Origin: Neckera pumila | Taxonomy: Eukaryota; Streptophyta; Bryopsida; Hypnales; Neckeraceae | Assembly (NCBI GenBank): GCA_963969595.1 | Contig: OZ018417.1 | Location: 18,664,501-18,728,500 of the forward strand | DNA: 64,000 nt | Direction: 5' to 3' | In this document: positions 55,136-64,000 of the stretch, one piece after another | Layout: every line of letters begins with the position of its first letter | Position numbering within the stretch: position 1 is the first letter of the stretch | Program-made: the position numbers and the translations under genes | The notes under the pieces: generated by a model | What the model saw: the letters and a program-made list of their open reading frames with translations, nothing else | Databases searched by the model: none | Told to the model about the DNA's origin: nothing

Positions 55136-56617
55136 TTAATATGCAATCTTGACATGCTTGAGATAATTTGGATTCATAGCGGGCACACTAGGACCGTAAA
55201 TGTAGTTGTAGTCACTAGGGTAGAGACGCTGGTAATCCTGACTGGGCCTGTACTCAAACCCATACGGTCCGGGAAATCCCTCATAAGACGAATACTGGAA
55301 AGGGGGAAACTGAGCTGCAGCGGCAACTGGTTCATCTTTAGGCTTCTCAGGCTCTGCCGGCTTAGCTTCCTCAGGCGGCTTCTCCTCCTCTTTGGGCTTC
55401 TCCTCTTCTTTAGGCTTCTCCTCCTCTTTGGGCTTCTCCTCTTCTTTGGGCTTCTCCTCCTCTGCGGGCTTCTCCTCTTCTTTCGGCTTCTCCTCTGCGG
55501 GCTTCTCCTCTTCTTTCGGCTTCTCCTCCTCTGCCGGCTTCTCAGGCTCTGCGGGCTTCTCCTCCTCTGCCGGCTTCTCAGGCTCTGGGGGCTTCTCCTC
55601 TTCTTTGGGTTTCTCTTCCACTATTACCACCACCACAGGGGGTTCTGGAGGAGGTGGAGGAGGAAGTGGCCAGAATGTGGCGTGCTTGTCCACTTTCCTT
55701 GCCCTCTTCAACACTCGGTCTGGGTCGGGTCTGCCTGTCACAGTGACCTTGGAAGCTTTCTGGTCCACTGCCACATTAAATACTCCTGCAATATTAAACC
55801 ACCACAAACGGTGTTAGGAATTGACTGCTCACAAATCCTAGAAGAGATTCGCTGTGAAAGATTCAAGTGACCATTGAAATATCAGTCGTTTAATTCAGTT
55901 TTTTTTTCATTTGCTTAGTATGTCTAGATTTGAGGGAGGATTTGATAAAAAGTTTATGCACTCACCCCCTAAGTATCTAATTTCTTCATCCACAATCTCC
56001 GCGCATTTCCTGCAACACATGTTCACCTTGAGCTCCACTCTTTGCAATGCGATCTTCTGCAAAATACATTCGGAACACTGGTTAATCTCGTGAATGCAAT
56101 TGAGAATCCTATGGAGCAGGCTAGCTGGAAAAGTATCTCAATGATGCAAGCTTTGGATTTTCTGAACAACAGGAGCCCAATTTTAAGAAACTTGACAGAG
56201 TACACCAGAGTGAAGAAAAAGGCGTAAGCAGATTTTCCATAATCTTAACCGAGGAATTTCGACAGTAGCCTAGGTCGATTGCAATTCACAAACAGGTAGG
56301 AACCAGCAAATGAATAGGTGCTAATGAAAAACGTACTGGCATTTTGTCGATATGTTCCTGGGGAACGTCCACGGGGATGTACCATGCGTTCCTGTCCAGC
56401 CATGGAGGGGCGGGGCCTCCCGTGTAGCAAACCTGCACACCAGCATCAGCAATTTCTTAGCCACATACAAAACTATGATCCTCTAGAACGGAAACACACA
56501 CGCACACACAAACTCTAGCGACGGAAAGTTCCAATGCAATCAATCGTTGTCACCAATTGAAGTCCTGCAAAAATAGAGGAATAGCAAGCCCATGTTCCAT
56601 ACCTCACTATCTGCCAT
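55136..56617 (-). CDS. HMA-domain plant protein with Lys/Glu/Pro-rich tail (four exons)
   Basis: Exons on the minus strand are 56,617-56,603, 56,432-56,337, 56,056-55,966 and 55,785-55,136 (introns GT-AG, phases 0, 0 and 1), giving 283 residues. Residues 1-37 form a short N-terminus (MADSE, then VCYTGG...). An HMA domain spans about 40-105: RVELKVNMCCRKCAEIV contains the CxxC metal site, then VFNVAVDQKASKVTVTG and VLKRARKVDKHATFW. A Pro run and hydrophobic PPVVVVIVEE lead to about 100 residues of EEKPxEEEKP repeats, then a Tyr/Pro-rich C-terminus. HMA proteins of this type bind Cu, Zn or Cd and act as metallochaperones. Isoprenylated HIPPs end in CaaX, but this one ends KIAY, so it fits the non-isoprenylated HPP group. 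The large + strand open frames here are antisense shadows of the repeats. Confidence 0.9.
55280..55625 (-). repeat. In-gene codon-level repeat encoding EEKP units
   Basis: Imperfect repeats of GAGGAGAAGCCC-type codons on the minus strand encode (K/A)EEEKP and (A/P)EPEKP units. Such tracts expand and contract, so copy number probably varies between individuals. Confidence 0.85.
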
Positions 56618-57280
56618 TGTAAGTTTCCGATGAATAAACTGCTGAAGTCAAAGCTCCGCTCCTTTATTACCAATTCGATCGCAACAAGAAACTCGAATTC
56701 CGACCGGAAGATTTGAGGCACCTTTGTAAGGGCTCAATAGAACTGGAAACGCTATTTTGTTTCTAATCAATCCAGCAAACTGCTCTAGCTGAAGTAATGG
56801 CTAGATCAACAAGCAATGAGCAGATCACTATTTGCAAAGATGTTTCAAATTGGCTCTTGCTATCACAATGCGCTGCCTACCTCACAATCAACTCAATCAA
56901 TCCAGCTCTTACTACCTCGAAAGCCAAAAGGCTTCTACACTAAAACACGACACTGTCTACCACTCCCAGAATTAACTGCAATCCTTTACTCACTTCAATA
57001 CTTAGCCTTCGATGCCGGCCACTATAGAAACAAGAAGAAAACTCGATCGGCAGTGCGTAATTCCACAAGCACTGACAAGAACAGAGTCGATATCGATCCG
57101 ACTGAAGAACTCTGACTGTCAACCAAGTAGACCTACAGAAACGAAATCTTCGAGAATCTCCTAACCGCCACAAAACCAACGTACTAGCTTGCAACGAAAA
57201 ACTGATATACTCTACTCCTCCCTTCCCTGGACCCACTATTAATACAAGCAAGCTCGGCAGCCATGGCAGGCTCTAGAACC
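56618..57280 (-). promoter_or_regulatory. Upstream region of the HMA gene, probable leader and promoter
   Basis: Directly upstream of the start codon (context ACAATGG). A leader intron is possible: an acceptor-like CTTCAG lies about 30 bases 5' of the ATG, inside 56,640-56,660. Frames here are short and unrecognised. I cannot place the TATA box or transcription start with confidence. Confidence 0.35.
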
Positions 57281-59986
57281 CTCCATGAATTCCACCCCTC
57301 CGTCACCTTCTAGACGTCGCGGCGGCAGTCTCACTGTGCTCGGATCGCCAGCAGCGGCAGACGTGGGCGGCAGTCGGTTGCAAAAAATCGATTGGTGGTG
57401 GGGACTGCACTGGCAGCTGGGCAGGCAAGGATTATATTACATGCAGCCCTGCACAACTCCCCGTACTAGATCAGTGATTTTCTTTGAAGTTTGGAGGCAA
57501 CTATTTTTTCAGTACTCATATGATATTTGGGTGATACCTGGTGATATCTGTACGAAACTAGCTAGGAGATACCTAGGTAAAATTTGGCAAAAGACAGCAG
57601 GAATCTGGCTAGCCTTTGTGTGCACATGTTCTCTGTAACAAAGTGGTGCAATAATAGAACACTGTAAGTTACAAGACTTACCCATCTGCTAGCAAGGCAA
57701 TGGACTTGCAGTTCCGTAGTGATCTCCACCTTACAGACTGGCTATGGATTGCTACGGTTGAATTGTACAACTCCTTTGGTGCTGGTCTGGTTGAGTTGTG
57801 GTAATCCTCGTGTCGTCACTCGGATGTCGCCATGTCCGCAGCTCATGATAGTTGTGCTTCAATCTTCGTTCTGGATGATCAGGTTCATCAATCGGGTGTG
57901 CACATTGACAGCACTTGCTGAAGGAGATTATTAACGATTTCTTGTTGGCAAACCAAAGAGGATTCCAAGGCAACATAAATGTACTATTTGGGTACGATCT
58001 GTAGAACTTGTTTTAATAGCAGGTGGTGTAAAATTAAATCTGATATGAGTTATATATGTTGTTGAGATTTTGTACATATTGAAATGAATATGCACTCACT
58101 GTGCAAGATTTTGGAGTGTGCCATTTAGGTAGGTGTCACAGTTAGGTAGATACCTAACGTGCCTGGGTGATTGATCTCATGAACGTCCGGGTAAAAAAAT
58201 TCTGTGAGGACATGCTCTCATTCCTCGTCACTGGCGGTAGTGCACTCACTCACTGGCTTAAGTGCACTTACTGTGACTTAAGTGGGTGTTGAAGTTTCAG
58301 CCCGAATGATTCGTTTTGCAACTAAATAGGGAAGCTAAATTGACTGAGCAGCTGATTCTGCAAGTACTCAAGTAAACTTGCTCAAGAGCATTTTTCGTTT
58401 TAAGTGGTTGCGACCTCTCTGTAACCGAGTGGATCCGGTGGATACAAGGTAGAAGACTGTCTGACTCCCTTTGTCTGACTCCCTTTGATAGCATTGAATC
58501 CGCATTTACAAACGTGCTTAGATCGAACAATTTGGTTCTGTGGAGGGACAGACATACCTCTATAGCGTCACAGCATTGGCAACCGAAATGCACGTAATCA
58601 TGTGGCAATAGGTGATAAGTTAATTGTGGAGCAATAGTAACATTAAGAAGGTACTTAGGGATTGTAAGAGTCGCGGAAGCTTTTTAGAACCCTTTTCTTA
58701 ATTGTTGAACCTTATTACTATTACACTGATTTATACTCTTTTTGTAACAGAACAAACTATGACAAAAGGATTGTAGACGGACTTTTGAATTGGATATGCT
58801 CGGCCTTGCCTAAGGTTTGGTGAGGGAATAGAGAAAGTAAACAATATTAGAAAAGAGGTAAAAAATAAGAAATAAAAAACAACATTTGTATATATCAATT
58901 GAATGATAATTATGTATAATATTAATGTACTTCTGGGAGGGGACAGAGAGGTACATTCAAATTAAAATTTGGCTGAACGTACGTTGGTTCTGTAACGCTA
59001 AAATAATTTTCCATTAAGAAGTTATTGCCAAAAAGTGACAATGAATTGTAACTGCTTGCTTGTGTGGTCCACACCAAGGAAAGGAATGGGTAAACCTGGC
59101 TGCGCTGCCTCCGTCCAAAAGTAAAATAACTTAATGGCAATGTCTGGCTAAGTTACATCAAAAGGATTCCTTGTCACGCAAGGAATTCGCAACGTCCGAA
59201 CTCATAGACTTCTTCCTCTTCTGCATAAGAATAATGAGTATAAATGCAGCTCTAGCTAGAAGATACCAGAACAACCCAGAGACTTTGAGAAACCCAGACC
59301 TGTGTGGAAGTCTAAGCTTCATGGCTGTTCTAGACTTCTTTAGAATTAGGTTTGATCATTCAAGGAATTGGCGAGTTACCGTGTGTTATGGAACGTGGTA
59401 TCATGGCAGGCAGCTCATGACTCTGAAGATATGAATTACAGAGTTCCCCATACAGCTTTCGTTGAAAAAGTCACACTCCACTCCGATCCAGCCAATGCGA
59501 AGGTTGTGGCAAGAAATTTATTGGGCCACGCTGGTTCTTGGGGAAGATGAAAGAGCTGCGTCGCATTAAATCACCCATTTTTCTGTCACTGGAGCTGCTG
59601 GTGGCCGTGACAAAGTCATGAGCAATTGAGCATTGTCAACTCAGGCATGCAGTGCTGGAGCTAAGTTAGCTCAGTCAGGCTTTGTGCCGAAGGCTTGCAT
59701 GACGAAAGCTGCTGATCTGTAGGAATCATTGTATCCACGGGGATGGAGTCCGAGGCAACCATGTTGGACGTGCCATTCACTCCAACTTGTTTTCATGGAT
59801 ACCCTACGTCAAGGGTCAGATTTGGCATAAATTAACTCATTTTTGTAAAAGAAAAAAGTGCCACATGTCATCTTGTGAATGGTGGGAGGTGACATGAACC
59901 AGTCTGGGAATCTGATATAGAAATTCAATTTCAGCACTTGAGTGTCAAATCAAACCTTCCCATACAATAGATTATGAGTAAAGTCA
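57281..59986. other. Intergenic, several unsupported open frames
   Basis: Open frames at 57,285-57,638 (+), 57,719-57,934 (+), 58,297-58,608 (-) and 59,171-59,434 (+) show no domain. The last contains NPDLCGS, which recalls the cap of plant LRR proteins, but no leucine-rich repeat surrounds it. A short tandem TGTCTGACTCCCTTTG occurs at about 58,458. Confidence 0.4.
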
Positions 59987-59990
59987 TTAA

Positions 59991-60699
59991 CCCCTAATGA
60001 CCCAAGTGACCATTTTCTGATCGCTGCCCTTCTTTTTTGATTTGCTTGTTCTCAAATTTTGATTTTTTTTTAAACTAAAAATTATTTCTAGAAAATAGAC
60101 TGTAATATGAATCCAATGGCGGTAGTCTCCATCAAATTCCAATTTAACTTCCACCTTGTGGAAATTTTCAAAGTTTAGTGGTGTAGTGTAGCTCATTATT
60201 TTGGGTTCGGTTTGGGCATGGACTTAAAAGTCAGCCAACTAATATTGCCCACCTCAAAAAGTTCAGATCCATCTTGAAAAGGGCAAATTCAAGGAGAAAC
60301 ACTATTCTCATTTTAGTGACCACTGTGCATTGCAAGCTCCACCATGAATATAAAAAATGCTTGGAATGTTGTGAAATTTTCTATGTGCATCTTCAACTCT
60401 CTTCTCTTTCACTGAGCATAGAAAAGGTATCATTTCAAAATATTTCCACAAAAATATGCTCTTTCAAAGTGCACTGCCCTGAATTTCCATTGACCCAAAT
60501 AAAACTTCAAAATTAAATATCTCCTAAATTGTGCACCCAAATAATCTGAAATTTTTCGAAGTGCTCACCCTCAATGTGAAATTCAAGATCCTATGATTAC
60601 ATTTTATTTGATCTCAATAAAAAAATGAGCACACAAATTGCTCAATTCTTTGACAATTTTGGCCCATTTGAAAGTACACCCCCTTTGGATCATTAGGGG
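59991..60699. mobile_element. TTAA-flanked piggyBac-like MITE, copy C
   Basis: 709 bp between TTAA (59,987-59,990) and TTAA (60,700-60,703). Ends are CCCCTAATGACCCAA and, from the right, CCCCTAATGATCCAA: 14 of 15 identical. No transposase. Confidence 0.82.
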
Positions 60700-60703
60700 T
60701 TAA

Positions 60704-61604
60704 GCACACCCATTATTGTCCCTCTTCTAATTGCCTCCCCTTTGTGCACATGTCCGACATTTTAGTCTATAAATCTTGGAGAAGGATAAATAAGAAACCT
60801 AACTGGGAGAGGGACAATAGTGATGGATAATTACATGTATCTTTGTGACCTAATGCCATGACATTGGCTTTGAAAATTCTTTCATTGGAGGAGAAGTGGT
60901 GGCCAATCAAAGTTCAAAAGTTTAATTTGAGTTCACCAAATTGCATTTGATGATTGCAACTTTGGGGGCTTGTATCTCCTTCATTCAATGTTTGTTTTCA
61001 ATCAAATTTGTTGGATTATATTCCCTTGAAGTCTAATTATTGTGGTAAATTTTCATGTCAATCCAAGTTGTTTTGAATGTTTGAAAGCAATTTGAAATTC
61101 AAAGTCTTGACCATTTTGGATTACAATGAACTTTGGCAGCTTGATTCTTCTTCATGCAGTGTTTGTTTCCAGTAATTTTTTTAGAAAGTTGTGCATACTA
61201 GCCTAATTTGCATGGCTAAAGTTTCTTATCAATCCAAGAAGTTATGAGTGACAAAGAAGCATTTTTGTAAAAGGAGGTTCAGCCTTAGATGTATTTTTTT
61301 GCAACTTTTCTTACTATTTTTTGACATTTCAAAGTCATTTTGCTAGCACAATAGAGTTATTCGTAAAGTACCCAAAACTAAAGCATTAGAAGCGGTTTGG
61401 GGTCTCCAAAAGGCCCTCTAAGGCCTCTGCGAGCAGCTTCCGCAGTTTGACTTCAAGGCTTGGGCACGCTCCCACCTGTACCGCTGTGAGTGCGGGCAGC
61501 TGCCACCTGTTTCCACCTGTAACGCTGTGAGTGCGGCCAGCTCTTAGGTGGATGCCAAATTCTGTGACGCTGTCAAGTAGTGGGGTTGAAAACGGTGAAG
61601 ACTC
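60704..61604. other. Intergenic, upstream of the large gene
   Basis: AT-rich to 61,380, then GC-richer (61,386-61,600) with a small duplication (GCTGTGAGTGCGGxCAGCT at 61,483 and 61,525). This may be promoter or leader of the next gene. No terminal inverted repeat of a transposon was identified. Confidence 0.45.
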
Positions 61605-64000
61605 ATGAGTATGCCGCACGGTTTGTCCTTGATCGGCGTTCATTTTTTTAATGGAAATGTAATGAACTCTTACATTTTTTATTCAAATCTAATGGGTTTG
61701 CATTGGCGCCAAACTCTTGGGTCAAATGCCAGCAAGCACAATGTGGCGGGAGATCGAGGTTGTGTTGGCAACAATTGCGTGGACTTTCGGAAGTTTGTGC
61801 GTGTGCATGCACGCGGTCGTTGCCTGTCTAACTACTGCTGCAGCATGGCACTTAGAGATGTCACAAACACTACAGGTGGATACATTCCTCAAATTCACAT
61901 GGATGCGAGATACCTTCCTCTTATTCGGAGTGGTACCAGACTAGATGGACAGGCTAATAGATCAAGCTTTGCAGGGAGGAGGGCTTTAGGCCAAACTCAC
62001 ATTGATCTTTGGACGGATGGAACACTGTATCCAGAAGACCCTGTGACAAAACGTGCACCGTGCTTTAGAAATTTGAAGCAATTTCTACAATTTTTGTGCC
62101 ACGGGGAAGATGGATTGTTGGGGTATACTAAACGTTTGAGAGACATCGTGCCACCTACTGGTACTGTTCAGCGAGTGCACACAACAGTGAGCTTAGAAAA
62201 TTGCATTCTTTCATTGGAGAGGGAGCTGGGTCGACAAGAGCAGGATTCAATTCAATTGCGGCAACAGCGAGACCAATTTCAGGATGAGGTTCGGGCAATG
62301 GCCGTTGCGGCAGCTCTTGAATCGCAACTCCGACAATGTTTACAAACTGAGGTCGCTACACTAGAGACCATGTGTGTCCAATTGAAGGTCACTTTGGCTG
62401 AAAATAGTTTGTCCATTGCAGCATTGACTGAACAGCGGGACAGGTTGTTAGTCACAGAAGGTGAATTGCTAGTGTATAAAACAAAGTTTAGTAAACTCAA
62501 AGAAAAATTTAGACTCACGGTGAAAACGCCTACTGGATTGCGTCAGCGTGTTCATGGAAGAATCATGAAGAATATTACTGACTTGAGGAGTGGTACTAGA
62601 TATTTTAAGCGCAGAACAACACAATTACGTTATCAAATTCTACCTAAGGTGCTATATCAAGTGCAACAAAGTAACAAACGACTTGGGAAGAAGAAAAGGC
62701 TAGGGGGTGAGGGAACTTCTCAGCACCAAACTGCCGCTATAATTGCTAGCATGCTTTCACGTGGAGAGGCCAAGGCATTGGCCGAACAACCTCAGATGAG
62801 TCAAGTGACCATGGCTGTCGCACAGACACTATTCAAGAAAGTTCAAGATGTGCTCACAAAAGAAGTGATGCTCGGTACCGTTGATGGATCGTCAGTGACT
62901 CATAGGGGGTACACAGGGATCTTCAAGACTCTGAAGAACAGGATTGGTTTGGTGGCTCCGGAATTACACGGTAGTATGCTTCCATCACCTTACCGGTTGG
63001 CAGAATTGCGGAAGCAAATGAACGCAAACTTGCCGCAATTCATAGGGGATTACTACCACATAGAGGGTTGTCGCCACGTCCCTGAAGTGCGCCAGGGCAA
63101 GAAGGTTGTGCGTCCAGCGAAAGAGGTCACTCTTGACAGCAAGAACAACCTCTTTGCAGAATTGGAGGTTGTGCAGCGTTCGATGGTTCTGTTTTATGAC
63201 ATCACTGTTGAAGGTAGTTTTCATTGGGCTATCCACAGAACATGGACATGCTTTGAGACCCTCTGCAAACAAATTTTTGGGTGCTTGTGTCTTTGAACTA
63301 ATCCAGTTGTTTGATGACTTGTTACAGAGTGCAACAATGGACCTCTGATTTTTGTGTTGAAGCTTGATGAAGCGGAAATTGTACAGGGAGCAAAATACGA
63401 ACGCGTCAGCCTTACACTTATGAATCGAGCCCTTGACCCAACTATTCAAAAGAATGACCAAAGATATTTTTCCGTCCAATCAGAACAAGAGATCTGGCCT
63501 GTCGGGTGCTTCCAGGTGGGTAAAGAATCATACGAAATTCTTGATTGGGTTTTCCAGCAGACCAAATATCCCCAGGTTATTAAAGCACAGAATGATGGAC
63601 AAGTACTGGAAGTCCCTGGTCGCGGTCGCTTTGAGGTTGAGTGGCACTTGAGCGCGGACATGAAAACGATCAAATGTATGAATGGGCTTCAGCATGGCCC
63701 TTCTTCAAAGATGAACTGCATTTATTGTGAACAGATTCACGAGCGCTTGGTAATGTGTACCGCAGCAGAGGTTGGAAGGGAGGCAGGTCGACGAGGAAAG
63801 GGGACGTGGCAGGGTGGACTATTTGCACCACGGATTACAGCGGAACCTTGCGATGTCAATACGCATCCCTGTTGGAAGCAAATCTTGCCGATTCCTCTGT
63901 CTAGGACTCACATGTGCACGTTGCATGCTATGGTGCGAATTACTGAAAAGATCCTTCACCTGCACATGCAATTTATATGGAATATGCAGGATGATCACAG
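61605..64000 (+). CDS. Large coiled-coil protein of unassigned, transposon-like family (partial, at least two exons)
   Basis: Exon one is open from ATG 61,605 (in-frame TGA nine bases upstream) to 63,213. An intron 63,214-63,327 (GTAGTT ... TTACAG, 114 bp, phase 1) joins it to a frame that stays open to the window end. The coded part is about 761 residues. About 200-310 is a coiled coil (LERELGRQEQDSIQLRQQRD, then CVQLKVTLAENSLSIAALTE). A basic region follows (KFSKLKEKFRL, RRTTQL). The second exon has EVEWHLSADMKTIKCMNGL, then CIYCEQIHE, and later THMCTLHAMVRITEKILHL. The spacing (Asp-Met-Lys block, CxxC, then LHA..RI.EK) recalls a large multicopy family I have seen in non-seed plants and some animals, probably mobile-element derived. 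I cannot name it. Without splicing the frame ends at 63,296. Confidence 0.6.

Noticed and set aside
55154..55870. 238-codon and 141-codon open frames on the + strand across the HMA gene
   Set aside because: They are antisense readings of the EEKP codon repeats (Ser/Phe/Gly or Leu/Arg runs) with no domain, while the minus strand has a spliced gene with good junctions.
59171..59434. Possible LRR receptor fragment (NPDLCGS)
   Set aside because: No leucine-rich repeats or kinase motifs nearby. A single short match is not enough.

Overview
The window looks like nuclear DNA of a land plant. Two genes encode plant-type HMA-domain (heavy-metal-associated) proteins, there is a decayed S1-like (SPH) secreted-protein gene, and there are CACTA, MITE and Ty3/gypsy elements with plant-style primer-binding sites. 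The AT-rich, repeat-dense background, and a large gene of a type I do not associate with flowering plants, make a non-seed plant (moss, lycophyte or fern) my best guess. I cannot name the species. No rRNA, tRNA or CRISPR was seen.

Layout. 1-9,900: AT-rich, no supported gene. It holds a TTAA-flanked element (55-631), two copies of a GGGCAATTT MITE, and a 5.6-kb non-autonomous CACTA element with a 3-bp target duplication (1,421-7,050). 10,277-12,232: an HMA-like gene whose metal-binding cysteine pair is lost. 13,719-14,097: an S1-like pseudogene on the minus strand. 14,455-21,203: dispersed repeats, a 638-bp fold-back, and an element flanked by a 4-bp target duplication. 21,209-22,695: an apparent second CACTA end carrying a TTAA-flanked element.

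22,696-46,405 is a nested retrotransposon complex. The outer gypsy element (E1, LTR about 1.43 kb) is degenerate. Its reverse transcriptase is split exactly by a 13.2-kb OTA-type (Athila/Tat-like) gypsy element (E2, 27,944-41,151) with two 1,281-bp LTRs that differ at three positions and a 5-bp AGACT duplication. E2 carries gag, protease, RT/RNase H and integrase, plus an extra, more GC-rich sense ORF of more than 700 codons downstream of integrase. Inverted copies of the E1 LTR lie at both ends of E1, so its 3' end is a 2.7-kb palindrome.

46,406-55,135: more 4-bp-TSD elements, a 1.09-kb fold-back, tandem repeats, and a TTAA element (51,821-52,571) whose empty target site survives in a neighbouring 120-bp tandem copy. 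55,136-56,617: a four-exon minus-strand HMA protein gene with a Lys/Glu/Pro-rich tail. 59,991-60,699: a fourth TTAA element. 61,605 to the end: the 5' part of a large spliced coiled-coil gene that runs off the window and resembles a multicopy, transposon-like family.

The strongest unusual points are: (1) a four-member piggyBac-like TTAA/CCCCTAA element family with an internal empty-site control; (2) the extra ORF and the roughly ten-fold excess of the palindrome CTATAG in E2; (3) the palindromic LTR architecture of E1; (4) the unassigned large gene at the right edge.
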